Shown: positions 36,799-46,597, counted from the stretch's first letter. The stretch: 64,000 bases of DNA from Streptomyces sp. DH12 (GCF_020873895.1 NZ_JAHWGT010000038.1:1-64000), one strand, 5' to 3'. Program-made: numbers and translations. Notes: generated from the sequence alone by a model not told the origin.

Positions 36799-37158
36799 AT
36801 GGCCGAAGAGCCGCGGAGTGACTGCCTGTTCTGCAAGATCGTGGCGGGGGAGGTGCCCGCGCAGGTCGTCCGCGAGACGGAGACGACCCTGGCGTTCCGC
36901 GACATCAACCCCCAGGCCCCCACCCACGTGCTGGTCATCCCCAAGGTGCACCACCCCGACGGCGCCGCGCTCGCCGCCGCCGCGCCGGAGATCGCCGCCG
37001 ACGTGCTGCGCGAGACGGGCGAGGTCGCCGCGCAGGAGAAGATCGCCGGCAGCGGCTACCGCGTCATCCTCAACACCGGCACCGGCGCCGGCCAGACCGT
37101 CTTCCACGCGCACGCGCACGTCCTCGGCGGCCGCGGCCTGGAATGGCCCCCCGGGTAG
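36799..37158 (+). CDS. HIT family nucleotide-binding protein
   Basis: The 119 residues start at ATG 36799 behind GAAGGGG. Zinc-type N-terminus [13 protein letters not shown], then [22 protein letters not shown] and the histidine triad [22 protein letters not shown]-type enzymes hydrolyse adenosine phosphoramidates. The C-terminus is exact for the family. The next gene starts 5 nt after the stop, suggesting one operon through the deaminase gene. Confidence 0.95.
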   Translation: MAEEPRSDCLFCKIVAGEVPAQVVRETETTLAFRDINPQAPTHVLVIPKVHHPDGAALAAAAPEIAADVLRETGEVAAQEKIAGSGYRVILNTGTGAGQTVFHAHAHVLGGRGLEWPPG

Positions 37159-37163
37159 GCGCC

Positions 37164-38069
37164 GTGTCCGTACGCGAACTCGTCGTGCTGGGTACCGCGA
37201 GCCAGGTACCCACGCGCCACCGCAACCACAACGGCTACCTGCTCCGCTGGGACGGCGGGGGCATCCTCTTCGACCCCGGCGAGGGCACCCAGCGCCAGAT
37301 GCTCCGCGCCGGCGTCGCCGCCCACGACATCGACCGGATCTGCGTCACCCACTTCCACGGCGACCACTCCCTGGGCCTCGCCGGGGTCATCCAGCGCATC
37401 AACCTCGACCAGGTGCCGCACCCGGTCACCGCGCACTACCCCGCCTCCGGGCAGCGGTTCTTCGACCGGTTGCGGTACGCCACCGCCTACCGCGAGCGCG
37501 CCGACATCGTCGAGGCGCCGGTCGCCGCCGACGGCCCCGTCGCCGAGACGCCCGGCTACACCCTGGAGGCGCGGCGCCTGTCGCACCCCGTCGAGTCGTT
37601 CGGGTACCGCCTCACCGAGCCCGACGGCCGCCGGATGCTGCCCGCCGCGCTCGCCGCCCGCGGCATCAAGGGCCCCGACGTGGGCGTCCTCCAGCGCGAG
37701 GGCTCCCTGCGCGGGGTGCGGCTCGACGAGGTCAGCGAGGTCCGGCGCGGCCAGCGCTTCGCCTTCGTCATGGACACCCGGCTCTGCGACGGCGCGCACG
37801 CCCTCGCCGAGGACTGCGACCTGCTCGTCATCGAGTCGACCTTCCTCGACGAGGACACCGACCTCGCCGTCGAGCACGGCCACCTGACCGCCGGGCAGGC
37901 CGCCGCCGTCGCCCGCGACGCGGGCGTCCGCCACCTGGTCCTCACCCACTTCTCCCAGCGCTACGCCGACCCGGCCGCCTTCGAGCGGCAGGCCCGCGCC
38001 GCCGGCTTCGACGGCGAGCTGACCATCGCCCGCGACCTGGTCCGCGTCCCCCTCCCCAAGCGGAACTAG
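37164..38069 (+). CDS. RNase Z-like MBL-fold protein
   Basis: The 301 residues are similar to ribonuclease Z, which trims tRNA 3' ends. Features: [36 protein letters not shown]; the HxHxDH motif as [18 protein letters not shown]; and C-terminal [24 protein letters not shown] and [13 protein letters not shown]. The short exosite arm expected for tRNA binding is not obvious to me, so strict tRNase activity is likely but unproven. GTG 37164 is chosen; ATG 37143, overlapping the HIT gene, is the alternative. The next gene begins 6 nt after the stop. Confidence 0.88.
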   Translation: MSVRELVVLGTASQVPTRHRNHNGYLLRWDGGGILFDPGEGTQRQMLRAGVAAHDIDRICVTHFHGDHSLGLAGVIQRINLDQVPHPVTAHYPASGQRFFDRLRYATAYRERADIVEAPVAADGPVAETPGYTLEARRLSHPVESFGYRLTEPDGRRMLPAALAARGIKGPDVGVLQREGSLRGVRLDEVSEVRRGQRFAFVMDTRLCDGAHALAEDCDLLVIESTFLDEDTDLAVEHGHLTAGQAAAVARDAGVRHLVLTHFSQRYADPAAFERQARAAGFDGELTIARDLVRVPLPKRN

Positions 38070-38075
38070 AGAGCG

Positions 38076-39080
38076 ATGAACCTCCCCGAGAACCTCCCCA
38101 AGGCCGAACTGCACCTGCACATCGAAGGCACCCTCGAACCCGAACTGGCCTTCGCGCTCGCCGCCCGCAACGGCGTCGAGCTGCCCTTCGCCGACACCGA
38201 AGCGCTCCGCGAGGCGTACCGCTTCGGCGACCTGCAGTCCTTCCTCGACCTGTACTACGCGCTCATGGCCGTCCTGCGCACCGCGGACGACTTCACCGAG
38301 CTGGCCGACGCCTACCTGGCCCGCGCCGCCGCCCAGGGCGTCCGGCACGCCGAGGTCTTCTTCGACCCGCAGGCCCACACCGCCCGCGGCGTCCCGGTCG
38401 GCGCGGTCGTCGAGGGCCTCGCCCGGGCGCTGGAGCGGGCCGAGGAGCGGCACGGCGTCACCACGCGGCTCATCATGTGCTTCCTGCGCGACCTGCCCGC
38501 CGAGTCCGCGATGGAGACGCTGGAGTCGGTCCGGCCGTACCTGCGCCACCTCACCGCGGTCGGCCTGGACTCCGCCGAGGTCGGCCACCCGCCCGCGAAG
38601 TTCCGCGAGGTGTACGAGGCGGCCGCCGCGATGGGGCTGCGGAAGGTCGCCCACGCCGGCGAGGAGGGCCCGCCCTCCTACGTCCGCGAGGCCCTCGACG
38701 TCCTCGGCGTGGAGCGCGTCGACCACGGCCTGCGCGCCATGGAGGACCCGGAGCTGGTGGAGCGGCTGGCGCGGGAGCGCGTGCCGCTCACCCTGTGCCC
38801 GCTGTCGAACGTCCGGCTGCGCGCCGTGGACGTCCTGGAGGACCACCCGCTGCGCGCCATGATGGACGCCGGGCTCCTGGTCACCGTCAACTCCGACGAC
38901 CCGGCGTACTTCGGCGGCTACGTGGGCGAGACGTTCCACGCCGTCCGCGAGGCGCTCGGGCTCACCCCGGACGACCTGCGCCTGCTGGCCCGCAACTCCT
39001 TCGAGGCGGCCTTCCTCGACGACGACGAGGCCCTTCGCGCCCGCTACCTCGCCGAGGTCGACGCCTACAGCTTCGACTGA
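38076..39080 (+). CDS. Adenosine/adenine deaminase family protein
   Basis: The 334 residues form an amidohydrolase TIM barrel: zinc ligands HLHIEGTLEPE (H13, H15), AHAGEEGPP (His and catalytic Glu), VDHGLRAM, and VTVNSDDPAYF (Asp pair). The segment GLDSAEVGHPPAKFREVY is like the adenine-deaminase (Aah1-type) branch rather than classical adenosine deaminase, so adenine is the likelier substrate. ATG 38076 is 6 nt after the RNase Z-like gene and GAGCG precedes it. It is the last gene of the HIT-MBL-deaminase run; a hairpin follows at 39145. Confidence 0.88.
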   Translation: MNLPENLPKAELHLHIEGTLEPELAFALAARNGVELPFADTEALREAYRFGDLQSFLDLYYALMAVLRTADDFTELADAYLARAAAQGVRHAEVFFDPQAHTARGVPVGAVVEGLARALERAEERHGVTTRLIMCFLRDLPAESAMETLESVRPYLRHLTAVGLDSAEVGHPPAKFREVYEAAAAMGLRKVAHAGEEGPPSYVREALDVLGVERVDHGLRAMEDPELVERLARERVPLTLCPLSNVRLRAVDVLEDHPLRAMMDAGLLVTVNSDDPAYFGGYVGETFHAVREALGLTPDDLRLLARNSFEAAFLDDDEALRARYLAEVDAYSFD

Positions 39081-39144
39081 GCCCCACCGACCGATCCGGG
39101 CCGCCCGGGGCACGCTCCGGCCGGCCCTCGTCGTACCCCCACCG

Positions 39145-39174
39145 CCCCGGTCCGCCCCCGGGGGCGGACCGGGG
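39145..39174 (+). terminator. Hairpin terminator after the deaminase gene
   Basis: A 13-bp GC stem, CCCCGGTCCGCCC (39145-39157) with GGGCGGACCGGGG (39162-39174), around CCGG. No T-run. Confidence 0.75.
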
Positions 39175-39235
39175 CGTACACCGGACGGATCGGGCAGACT
39201 GGCCGGATCCGCACCGCGCGACCGGGGAGCCCGCC

Positions 39236-40354
39236 GTGACCACACCCGCGCCCATCGGAGGGCAGCAGCACCAGCACACCGCCGGCGTCGACCCGTTGGG
39301 AGGGCTCCGCACGCCCGCGGACCCCGAGTGCGACGTCTTCCTCACCGGCACCGTGTTCCTGGACATCGTCTTCACGGGCCTCGACAGCGCCCCGGTCCGC
39401 GGGACGGAGACCTGGGCCCGCGGCATGGGCTCCAGCCCGGGCGGCGTCGCCAACATGGCCACCGCCCTGGCCCGGCTCGGACTGCGGACCTCCCTGGCCG
39501 CGGCCTTCGGCGACGACCACTACGGCGAGTACTGCTGGGACGCCCTCGCGCACGGCGAGGGCATCGACCTGTCCCGCTCGCGCACGGTGCCCGGCTGGCA
39601 CTCGCCCGTGACGGTCTCCATGGCCTACGACGGCGAGCGGACGATGGTCTCGCACGGCCACGAGGCGCCGCCCGAGGGCTCCGTGCCCGCCTGCCCGCCG
39701 CGGGCGCGCGCCGCCGTCGCCTCCCTCGTGCCCGACCGCCCCGAGGAGTGGGTGGCCGGGGCCGCCCGGCACGGCACGCGGATCTTCGCCGACGTCGGCT
39801 GGGACGACACCGGCCGGTGGGACCTGGGGGCGCTGGCGGAGCTGGAGCGCTGCGAGGCGTTCCTGCCGAACGCCGAGGAGGCCATGCGCTACACCCGCAC
39901 CGACTGCCCCCGCGCCGCCGCCCGCGCCCTCGCCGACCGGGTGCCGCTCGCCGTGGTGACGCTCGGCGCCGACGGCGCGTACGCCGTGGACGGCGCCACC
40001 GGCGAGACCGCCGAGGTGCCCGCCATCTCCGTGACGGCGCTGGACCCGACGGGCGCCGGGGACGTCTTCGTCGCCGGCTTCGTCACCGGGACCCTCGCCG
40101 GGTGGCCGCTCGCCGACCGGCTGGCCTTCGCCGGGCTGACGGCGGCGCTCTCCGTGCAGGAGTTCGGCGGGTCGCTCTCCGCCCCCGGCTGGGTCGAGGT
40201 GTCCGCGTGGTGGCAGTACGTGCAGGGCTCATCCGACCAGGAGCCCGCGGCGCTGCGCCGGTACGGCTTCCTGGACGCGCTCGTGCCGCCGCCCGGCCGC
40301 CGCTGGCCGCTGCGCCGGGCCGTCCCCACCATCGGCTTCCGCAGGTCCCCCTGA
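39236..40354 (+). CDS. PfkB family carbohydrate/nucleoside kinase
   Basis: The 372 residues begin at GTG 39236 behind GGGGAGCC. Ribokinase-fold landmarks: FLTGTVFLDIVFTGL, GGVANMATALARLGL (substrate Gly pair), and the anion-hole motif DPTGAGDVFVAGF with its catalytic Asp. The C-terminal ~60 residues (WWQYVQGSSDQEP and beyond) extend past the usual fold. The sugar or nucleoside substrate cannot be told. It is monocistronic between the terminator at 39145 and the phoH promoter region. Confidence 0.9.
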   Translation: MTTPAPIGGQQHQHTAGVDPLGGLRTPADPECDVFLTGTVFLDIVFTGLDSAPVRGTETWARGMGSSPGGVANMATALARLGLRTSLAAAFGDDHYGEYCWDALAHGEGIDLSRSRTVPGWHSPVTVSMAYDGERTMVSHGHEAPPEGSVPACPPRARAAVASLVPDRPEEWVAGAARHGTRIFADVGWDDTGRWDLGALAELERCEAFLPNAEEAMRYTRTDCPRAAARALADRVPLAVVTLGADGAYAVDGATGETAEVPAISVTALDPTGAGDVFVAGFVTGTLAGWPLADRLAFAGLTAALSVQEFGGSLSAPGWVEVSAWWQYVQGSSDQEPAALRRYGFLDALVPPPGRRWPLRRAVPTIGFRRSP

Positions 40355-40468
40355 GCCGGGGAAAAGCCTTCGGGGATGCGGGGGGTACGCCGTACCCTGG
40401 ACAGCCAGAGGTTGTCGAGCGGCGAGAACCCTGCAACAGGAGGTATGCGCAGGCCAGAGGGCCGGCCC

Positions 40469-41461
40469 ATGACTCACACACCCACAGACCAGGTACGAGC
40501 CCACTTCACCGTACCCGCGAAGCACCCGATGGTGACCGTGCTCGGCTCGGGGGACTCCCTGCTCCGCGTGATCGAGCGGGCCTTCCCCCGCGCCGACATC
40601 CACGTCCGGGGCAACGAGATCAGCGCGGTGGGCGACGCTGCGGAGGTCGCCCTCATCCAGCGGCTGTTCGACGAGATGATGCTGGTGCTGCGCACGGGGC
40701 AGCCCATGACGGAGGACGCGGTGGAACGCTCGATCGCCATGCTCAACGAGGAGACCGGGGGAGCGGCCGAGACGCCGTCCGAGGTCCTCACCCAGAACAT
40801 CCTCTCCAGTCGCGGGCGCACCATCCGCCCCAAGACGCTCAACCAGAAGCGGTACGTCGACGCGATCGACAAGCACACGATCGTCTTCGGCATCGGTCCC
40901 GCCGGCACGGGCAAGACCTACCTGGCCATGGCCAAGGCGGTCCAGGCCCTGCAGTCCAAGCAGGTCAACCGGATCATCCTGACCCGGCCGGCCGTCGAGG
41001 CGGGCGAGCGGCTCGGCTTCCTGCCGGGCACGCTCTACGAGAAGATCGACCCGTACCTGCGCCCCCTGTACGACGCGCTGCACGACATGCTCGACCCCGA
41101 CTCGATCCCGCGCCTCATGGCGGCGGGCACGATCGAGGTGGCGCCCCTGGCGTACATGCGCGGCCGCACGCTCAACGACGCCTTCATCATCCTCGACGAG
41201 GCGCAGAACACGAACCCCGAGCAGATGAAGATGTTCCTGACCCGGCTCGGTTTCGACTCCAAGATCGTCATCACCGGTGACGTCACTCAGGTCGACCTGC
41301 CGAACGGCACCAAGAGCGGTCTGCGGCAGGTGCAGGACATCCTGGAGGGCGTCCAGGACGTCCACTTCTCCCGCCTCACGTCCCACGACGTCGTCCGGCA
41401 CAAGCTGGTCGGCCGTATTGTCGACGCGTACGAGCAGTACGACACCCGAAACGGGCGTTGA
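40469..41461 (+). CDS. phoH: PhoH-like ATPase
   Basis: The 330 residues contain an N-terminal KH-like part ([27 protein letters not shown]) and the PhoH ATPase with Walker A GPAGTGKT (143-150), Walker [11 protein letters not shown] and the sensor-like [12 protein letters not shown]. It is thought to act in RNA or ribosome metabolism with YbeY, encoded next door. The ATG at 40469 has GAGGG 8 nt upstream; ATG 40445 lies too close to the strong AGGAGGT at 40439. Upstream, GGGTAC-GCC-GTACCC (40382-40396) overlaps a TACCCT hexamer that may be the promoter. Confidence 0.94.
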   Translation: MTHTPTDQVRAHFTVPAKHPMVTVLGSGDSLLRVIERAFPRADIHVRGNEISAVGDAAEVALIQRLFDEMMLVLRTGQPMTEDAVERSIAMLNEETGGAAETPSEVLTQNILSSRGRTIRPKTLNQKRYVDAIDKHTIVFGIGPAGTGKTYLAMAKAVQALQSKQVNRIILTRPAVEAGERLGFLPGTLYEKIDPYLRPLYDALHDMLDPDSIPRLMAAGTIEVAPLAYMRGRTLNDAFIILDEAQNTNPEQMKMFLTRLGFDSKIVITGDVTQVDLPNGTKSGLRQVQDILEGVQDVHFSRLTSHDVVRHKLVGRIVDAYEQYDTRNGR

Positions 41462-41491
41462 CCACCCGAAGCGAGAGACCGAAACAGCACC

Positions 41492-41989
41492 ATGTCGATC
41501 GACGTCAACAACGAGTCCGGCACCGAGGTCGACGAGCAGGCGATCCTCGACGTCGCGCGCTACGCGCTCGCGCGGATGCGCATCCATCCCCTGTCCGAGC
41601 TCTCGGTGATCGTCGTGGACGCCGAGGCGATGGAGCAGCTGCACATCCAGTGGATGGACCTGCCGGGCCCGACGGATGTCATGTCCTTCCCGATGGACGA
41701 GCTGCGCCCGCCGTCGAAGGACGACGACGAGCCGCCGCAGGGGCTGCTCGGTGACATCGTGCTCTGCCCGGAGGTCGCCGAGCGGCAGGGCCGCGAGGCC
41801 CCCACGCAGCACTCCATGGACGAGGAGCTCCAACTGCTCACGGTCCACGGCGTGCTGCACCTCCTCGGCTACGACCACGAGGAGCCCGACGAGAAGGCCG
41901 AGATGTTCGGCCTCCAGGCGGCGATCGTCGACGGCTGGCGCGCGGAGAAGGGCCTGACCGGCCCCTCCCCGGCGCCGACCGTGTCATGA
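41492..41989 (+). CDS. ybeY: Endoribonuclease YbeY (rRNA maturation)
   Basis: The 165 residues carry the single-zinc motif [14 protein letters not shown] starting at H119, plus [11 protein letters not shown] and [12 protein letters not shown]. YbeY helps process the 16S rRNA 3' end and 70S quality control. ATG 41492 lies 30 nt after phoH. Its stop overlaps the next start (ATGA, 41986-41989), so phoH-ybeY-CorC-MmcQ looks like one operon. Confidence 0.96.
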   Translation: MSIDVNNESGTEVDEQAILDVARYALARMRIHPLSELSVIVVDAEAMEQLHIQWMDLPGPTDVMSFPMDELRPPSKDDDEPPQGLLGDIVLCPEVAERQGREAPTQHSMDEELQLLTVHGVLHLLGYDHEEPDEKAEMFGLQAAIVDGWRAEKGLTGPSPAPTVS

Positions 41990-43305
41990 GCGGCCAACTC
42001 GTCCTGGGCGCGGTCGCGCTCGTCGTCGTCGCCTGGCTCGCGGCGTGCGCGGAGGCGGGCCTCGCCCGCGTCTCCGGCTTCCGCGCCGCCGAGGCCGTGC
42101 GGTCCGGGCGGCGCGGGGCGGCCCGGCTCGCCCAGGTCGCCTCCGACCCGACCCGGTACCTGAACGTGGCCCTGCTCGTCCGGGTGGCCTGCGAGATGGC
42201 CGCCGGCGCGCTCGTCACCTACGCCTGCCTGGAGGAGTTCGCGACGACCTGGGTCGCGCTGCTCGTGGCGATCGGCGTGATGGTCCTCGTGTCGTACGTC
42301 GCCGTCGGCGTCTCGCCGCGCACGATCGGCCGGCAGCACCCGCTGAACACCGCCACGGCCGCGGCGTACGTCCTGCTGCCGCTGGCCCGCGTCATGGGGC
42401 CGGTCCCGCAGCTGCTGATCCTCATCGGCAACGCCCTCACCCCCGGCAAGGGGTTCCGCAAGGGGCCCTTCGCGTCCGAGGCGGAGCTGCGGGCCATGGT
42501 CGACCTGGCCGAGCAGGAGTCGCTCATCGAGGACGACGAGCGCCGCATGGTGCACTCCGTCTTCGAGCTGGGCGACACCCTGGTCCGCGAGGTGATGGTG
42601 CCGCGCACCGACCTGGTCTCCATCGAGCGGTACAAGACCGTCCGCCAGGCCCTCACCCTCGCGCTGCGCTCCGGCTTCTCCCGGATACCGGTGACCGGCG
42701 AGAACGAGGACGACATCGTCGGCATCGTGTACCTGAAGGACCTGGTCCGCCGGACCCACGTCAACCGCGAGGCCGAGGCCCAGCTCGTCTCCACCGCCAT
42801 GCGGGCCGCGGCCTTCGTGCCGGACACCAAGAACGCCGGCGACCTGCTCCGCGAGATGCAGCAGGAGCGCAACCACGTCGCGGTCGTCATCGACGAGTAC
42901 GGCGGCACGGCCGGGATCGTCACCATCGAGGACATCCTGGAGGAGATCGTCGGGGAGATCACCGACGAGTACGACCGGGAGCTGCCGCCCGTCGAGGAAC
43001 TCGGCGACGGGCGCTACCGCGTGACGGCCCGGCTCGACATCGGCGACCTCGGCGAGCTGTTCGGCCTCGACGCGTACGACGACGAGGACGTCGAGACGGT
43101 CGGCGGGCTCCTCGCCAAGGCGCTGGGCCGCGTGCCCATCGCCGGGGCCTCGGCCGTGGTCGACCTGCCCGACGGCCGCTCCCTGCGGCTCACCGCCGAG
43201 TCCCCGGCCGGCCGCCGCAACAGGATCGTGACGGTCCTCGCCGAGCCGCTGCGGCCGGATCCGGAGCCCGAGCCCGAGCCCGAGCCGAAGGACGAGGCCG
43301 CGTGA
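41986..43305 (+). CDS. CNNM/CorC-HlyC family membrane protein with CBS domains
   Basis: The 439 residues have an N-terminal DUF21/CNNM membrane domain of about four helices ([28 protein letters not shown] ... [30 protein letters not shown]). Two CBS domains follow ([35 protein letters not shown] ... [23 protein letters not shown]), then a CorC_HlyC domain, and the protein ends in Pro-Glu repeats (PEPEPEPEP). Related proteins transport or sense Mg2+/Co2+. It is coupled by 4-nt overlaps to ybeY upstream and the MmcQ-like gene downstream. Confidence 0.92.
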   Translation: MSGQLVLGAVALVVVAWLAACAEAGLARVSGFRAAEAVRSGRRGAARLAQVASDPTRYLNVALLVRVACEMAAGALVTYACLEEFATTWVALLVAIGVMVLVSYVAVGVSPRTIGRQHPLNTATAAAYVLLPLARVMGPVPQLLILIGNALTPGKGFRKGPFASEAELRAMVDLAEQESLIEDDERRMVHSVFELGDTLVREVMVPRTDLVSIERYKTVRQALTLALRSGFSRIPVTGENEDDIVGIVYLKDLVRRTHVNREAEAQLVSTAMRAAAFVPDTKNAGDLLREMQQERNHVAVVIDEYGGTAGIVTIEDILEEIVGEITDEYDRELPPVEELGDGRYRVTARLDIGDLGELFGLDAYDDEDVETVGGLLAKALGRVPIAGASAVVDLPDGRSLRLTAESPAGRRNRIVTVLAEPLRPDPEPEPEPEPKDEAA

Positions 43306-43658
43306 CGCCGGAGCGGCTGAGGGCGCTCTGCCTCGACTTCGCCGGCGCGGCGGAGGAGTTCCCCTTCGGCCCCGAGACGTCCGTGTTCAAGGTCGGCGGG
43401 CGGATCTTCGCCCTGGGCGCGCTCGACGGGCGGCCGCTCACCGTGAACCTCAAGTGCGACCCCGAGGAGGCGCTGCGGCTGCGCGCCGAGCACCCCGGGC
43501 TGGTCGTCCCCGGGTACCACATGAACAAGCGGCACTGGAACACCGTCACCGTCGGCGCCCTGCCCGAGTCCCTCGTCCGCGAGCTGGTCGAGGACTCCTA
43601 CGACCTGGTCGTCGCCGGCCTCCCCCGGGCCCTGCGCCTGCGCCTGGACCGGCCGTAG
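43302..43658 (+). CDS. MmcQ/YjbR family DNA-binding-like protein
   Basis: The 118 residues show the family pattern: LCLDFAGAAEEFPFGPETSVFKVGGRIFAL, LKCDPEEALRLRAEHPGLVVPGYHMNKRHWNTVTV and LVEDSYDLVVAGLPRALR. The CyaY-like fold is often annotated as DNA-binding without proven function. GTG 43302 overlaps the CorC-type gene stop (GTGA). It is the last gene of the phoH-ybeY operon. Confidence 0.9.
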   Translation: MTPERLRALCLDFAGAAEEFPFGPETSVFKVGGRIFALGALDGRPLTVNLKCDPEEALRLRAEHPGLVVPGYHMNKRHWNTVTVGALPESLVRELVEDSYDLVVAGLPRALRLRLDRP

Positions 43659-43693
43659 GCAGGCCCGGGCGGGCGCCGACTTATGCTCGGTCC

Positions 43694-44047
43694 ATGACAC
43701 AGAGCACCGACATCGACCCCGAGGACCGCAAGATCATCACGCTGGCGCGCAGCGCCCGCGCCCGCAACGGCGTCCCCGAGGGGGCGGCGGTGCGGGACGA
43801 GACCGGCCGGACGTACGTCGCCGGGACGGTCGCCCTGGAGTCCCTCCGGCTCAGCGCGCTGCGCACCGCCGTGGCGATGGCCGTGGCCAGCGGCGCCCGG
43901 TCGCTGGAGGCGGCGGCCGTCGTCTCGGAGGCGGAGGCCCTCGACGAGGCCGACCTCGCCGCGGTCCGCGACCTGGGCGGGCCGGCCACCCCGGTGCTGC
44001 TGGCCGGCCCGGACGCGGCCGTGCGCGCCACCGTGACGGCGGGCTGA
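43694..44047 (+). CDS. Degenerate cytidine deaminase-like protein
   Basis: The 117 residues fit the size and early pattern of cytidine deaminase (ITLARSARARNGVPEGAAVRDETGRTYVAGTVALESLRLSALRTA, here split for description). The zinc-binding H/CAE and PCxxC motifs are absent: the position of CAE reads LRLSALRTAVAMA and no PCxxC occurs. It therefore cannot be a normal deaminase. Its place directly before era mirrors the cdd-era order of firmicutes, which supports the homology. TATGCT (43682-43687) ends 6 nt before ATG 43694, suggesting its own leaderless promoter. The role may be structural or regulatory. Confidence 0.8.
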   Translation: MTQSTDIDPEDRKIITLARSARARNGVPEGAAVRDETGRTYVAGTVALESLRLSALRTAVAMAVASGARSLEAAAVVSEAEALDEADLAAVRDLGGPATPVLLAGPDAAVRATVTAG

Positions 44048-44164
44048 CTGCCGGCGTCGGCGGGGGCCTCGGCGGGCCCGCCGGCGGGCGCCGGCCGGAC
44101 CCGGCGGCGCCCGCCGGAGCCGCGCGGTACGTGACGCGTGCCGGGATCGGGGACAATGGCCCCC

Positions 44165-45106
44165 ATGAGCGTTCGTAAACCAGAAACCGAAGCGACCCAC
44201 CGGGCCGGCTTCGCGTGCTTCGTCGGCCGTCCCAACGCGGGCAAGTCCACCCTCACGAACGCCCTGGTCGGACAGAAGGTGGCCATCACCTCCAACCGGC
44301 CGCAGACCACCCGCCACACCGTGCGCGGCATCGTGCACCGGCCGGACGCGCAGCTCGTGCTGGTGGACACGCCCGGCCTGCACAAGCCGCGCACGCTGCT
44401 GGGCGAGCGGCTCAACGACGTGGTGCGCACCACGTGGGCCGAGGTCGACGTCATCGGCTTCTGCGTGCCCGCCGACCAGAAGGTCGGCCCCGGCGACCGG
44501 TACATCGCCAAGGAGCTCGCCGGGATCAGGAAGACCCCGAAGGTCGCCATCGTCACCAAGACGGACCTCGTCGACTCCAAGACCCTCGCCGAGCAGCTCA
44601 TCGCCATCGACCGGCTCGGCAAGGAGCTCGGCATCGAGTGGGCGGAGATCGTCCCCGTGTCCGCGGTGGGCGACAAGCAGGTGCGGCTCGTCGCCGACCT
44701 GCTGGTCCCGCTCCTGCCCGAGGGCCCGGCGCTGTACCCCGAGGGCGACCTCACCGACGAGCCCGAGCAGGTCATGGTCGCCGAGCTGATCCGCGAGGCC
44801 GCCCTGGAGGGCGTCCGCGACGAGCTGCCGCACTCGATCGCCGTGGTCGTCGAGGAGATGCTGCCCCGCGAGGGTCGCCCCGAGGACCGGCCGCTGCTGG
44901 ACATCCACGCCAACGTCTACATCGAGCGCCCCAGCCAGAAGGGGATCGTCATCGGCCCCCAGGGCAAGCGCCTGAAGGAGGTCGGCATCAAGTCCCGCCA
45001 GCAGATCGAGGCGCTGCTGGGCACCCCGGTCTTCCTCGACCTGCACGTGAAGGTGGCCAAGGACTGGCAGCGGGACCCGCGCCAGCTGCGCAAGCTGGGC
45101 TTCTGA
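44165..45106 (+). CDS. era: GTPase Era
   Basis: The 313 residues: G1 GRPNAGKST (21-29), switch SNRPQTTRHTVRGI, G3 DTPGL, G4 TKTD, then the KH domain ELPHSIAVVVEEM ... NVYIERPSQKGIVIGPQGKRLKEVG. Era binds the 3' end of 16S rRNA and couples 30S assembly to growth. GACAAT (44152-44157) lies 7 nt before ATG 44165, so a leaderless start there is preferred over ATG 44156. Neighbouring ybeY and phoH act in the same rRNA maturation process. Confidence 0.97.
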   Translation: MSVRKPETEATHRAGFACFVGRPNAGKSTLTNALVGQKVAITSNRPQTTRHTVRGIVHRPDAQLVLVDTPGLHKPRTLLGERLNDVVRTTWAEVDVIGFCVPADQKVGPGDRYIAKELAGIRKTPKVAIVTKTDLVDSKTLAEQLIAIDRLGKELGIEWAEIVPVSAVGDKQVRLVADLLVPLLPEGPALYPEGDLTDEPEQVMVAELIREAALEGVRDELPHSIAVVVEEMLPREGRPEDRPLLDIHANVYIERPSQKGIVIGPQGKRLKEVGIKSRQQIEALLGTPVFLDLHVKVAKDWQRDPRQLRKLGF

Positions 45107-45154
45107 GCCCGGCGGCGGAGGGCGCGCCCACGCGCCCCCGCCGCGGCACCGCGC

Positions 45155-45511
45155 TCAAGCGCCCTCCCGCAGCACCCGCGACACCAGCTCCCGCTGCGCC
45201 TCGGTCAGGTCCGGCTCGGCGCAGTGCGCCGTCCGGCCGTCGACCGTGATCTCGTAGTGGAACCCGTCGGGCACCCCGGCCCCCCGCGCCCCGACCCCTC
45301 GCGGCCCGGCCTCCCGCGCCCCTGTCCCGCCGTGCGGGCACCCGCCGCGGGCCCCGTCACGGGTGGTGGCGCCGGCGTCGCCGGTGTCGCCGGTCAGGGC
45401 CGCCTCGGCCAGCCGGTGCCACGCGTCGGCGTCCGGCAGGTCGCGGGTGTCCACCCGCGCCCTGCGCTCGATGCCCGCGAAGCCGCCCGTGCGCCGTACC
45501 TCGATCCGCAT
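45155..45511 (-). CDS. Emfourin-type protealysin inhibitor
   Basis: The 118 residues begin MRIEVRRTGGFAGIERRARVD and end EPDLTEAQRELVSRVLREGA, the pattern of emfourin (M4in), a small protein that inhibits protealysin-like M4 proteases. Between them, after DADAWHRLAEAAL, is a ~45-residue Gly/Arg/Ala-rich insertion, then GFHYEITVDGRTAHCAEPD. It lies 9 nt downstream of the M4 protease gene on the same strand, so enzyme and inhibitor are made together and the inhibitor probably guards the cytoplasm. Confidence 0.87.
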   Translation of the reverse strand: MRIEVRRTGGFAGIERRARVDTRDLPDADAWHRLAEAALTGDTGDAGATTRDGARGGCPHGGTGAREAGPRGVGARGAGVPDGFHYEITVDGRTAHCAEPDLTEAQRELVSRVLREGA

Positions 45512-45520
45512 GGCCCCCGT

Positions 45521-46597
45521 CTACCCGCCCGTGGGCACTCCCACCGTCGACCACGCCTTGAGCACCGCCTCGGCCTCCGCGCCGGAGGCGCCGTACCGCT
45601 CGCGCGCGGCCGCGGCGGTCAGCCGGGCGAACGCGGCGAAGTCCGCCGTCTCCTTGAGCTTGCCGCCGGTCAGCACGTCGTACCAGATCTGCCCGGCCCG
45701 CTCCCAGGCGTGCCCGCCCAGCGCCGTCGCCGTCAGGTAGAAGGCGTGGTTGGGAATGCCGCTGTTGATGTGCACGCCGCCGTTGTCGGCGGCCGTGTCG
45801 ACGTAGTCGGCCATCCGCGCGGGCTGCGGGTCCTTGCCGAGGACGTCGTCGTCGTACGCCGTGCCGGGCGCCTTCATCGAGCGCAGCGCCTCGCCCTGCA
45901 CCCGGTCGGACAGGAGGCCCGCGCCGATCAGCCAGTCGGCCTGCTCGGCGGTCTGGCCCAGGGCGTACTGCTTGACCAGCGACCCGAAGACGTCCGACAT
46001 CGACTCGTTCAGGGCGCCGGGCTGGCTGAAGTAGGCGAGGTTCGCCGTGTACTGGGTGACGCCGTGCGCAAGCTCGTGGCCGATCACGTCGACCGCGAGG
46101 GTGAAGTCCTCGAAGACCTCGCCGTCGCCGTCGCCGAACACCATCTGCTCGCCGTTCCAGAAGGCGTTGGCGTACTCCCGGTCGTAGTGGACGGTCGCGT
46201 CCAGCGGCAGCCCGGCGCCGTCGACGGAGTCCCGCCGGAAGGCTTCGAGGAAGAGGGTGAACGTGGCGCCGAGCCCGGCGTACGCGCGGTTGACGGTCGC
46301 GTCGGCCCCGGGCTCCTGGCCCTCCGTGCGGACCTTCCTCCCGGGCAGGCGGGTGCCGTGCTCGGCGTCGTGGACGGTGCGGCGGGGCTTGCCGGTCGCG
46401 GCGGCCGCGTCGCGGGCGGCGGCGCGGGCGCCCGTGACCGTGGCCAGGCGGCGGGCGGCGCGGTTGGCCTCGTCGGCAGCGAGGGTGCGGCGGGCGGCCC
46501 GGGCGGCCGCCGTGTCGCCGGAGCGGGCCAGCCGGTCGAGGAGGTGCGGGGGGACGATCGTGCAGAACACCCGGGAAGGGCGAGAGAACGCGGTCAT
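45521..46597 (-). CDS. Protealysin-like M4 metallopeptidase
   Basis: The 358 residues have no signal peptide. A short propeptide carries the protealysin hallmark VFCTIVPPHLLDRLA (PPxxL near residues 10-23). The catalytic domain has HELAH (174-178), the distal Glu in GALNESMSDVFG, and NGGVHINSGIPNHAFYL. Such enzymes stay inside the cell until released. ATG 46597 is chosen over a TTG 9 nt upstream. It is the first gene of the protease-emfourin pair and divergent from leuA. Confidence 0.93.
   Translation of the reverse strand: MTAFSRPSRVFCTIVPPHLLDRLARSGDTAAARAARRTLAADEANRAARRLATVTGARAAARDAAAATGKPRRTVHDAEHGTRLPGRKVRTEGQEPGADATVNRAYAGLGATFTLFLEAFRRDSVDGAGLPLDATVHYDREYANAFWNGEQMVFGDGDGEVFEDFTLAVDVIGHELAHGVTQYTANLAYFSQPGALNESMSDVFGSLVKQYALGQTAEQADWLIGAGLLSDRVQGEALRSMKAPGTAYDDDVLGKDPQPARMADYVDTAADNGGVHINSGIPNHAFYLTATALGGHAWERAGQIWYDVLTGGKLKETADFAAFARLTAAAARERYGASGAEAEAVLKAWSTVGVPTGG

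Noticed and set aside
36224-39235. Very long plus-strand open frame leading into the PfkB gene
   Set aside because: It runs out of frame through rsmE, the HIT, MBL and deaminase genes and yields Arg/Pro-rich nonsense; the kinase proper starts at GTG 39236.
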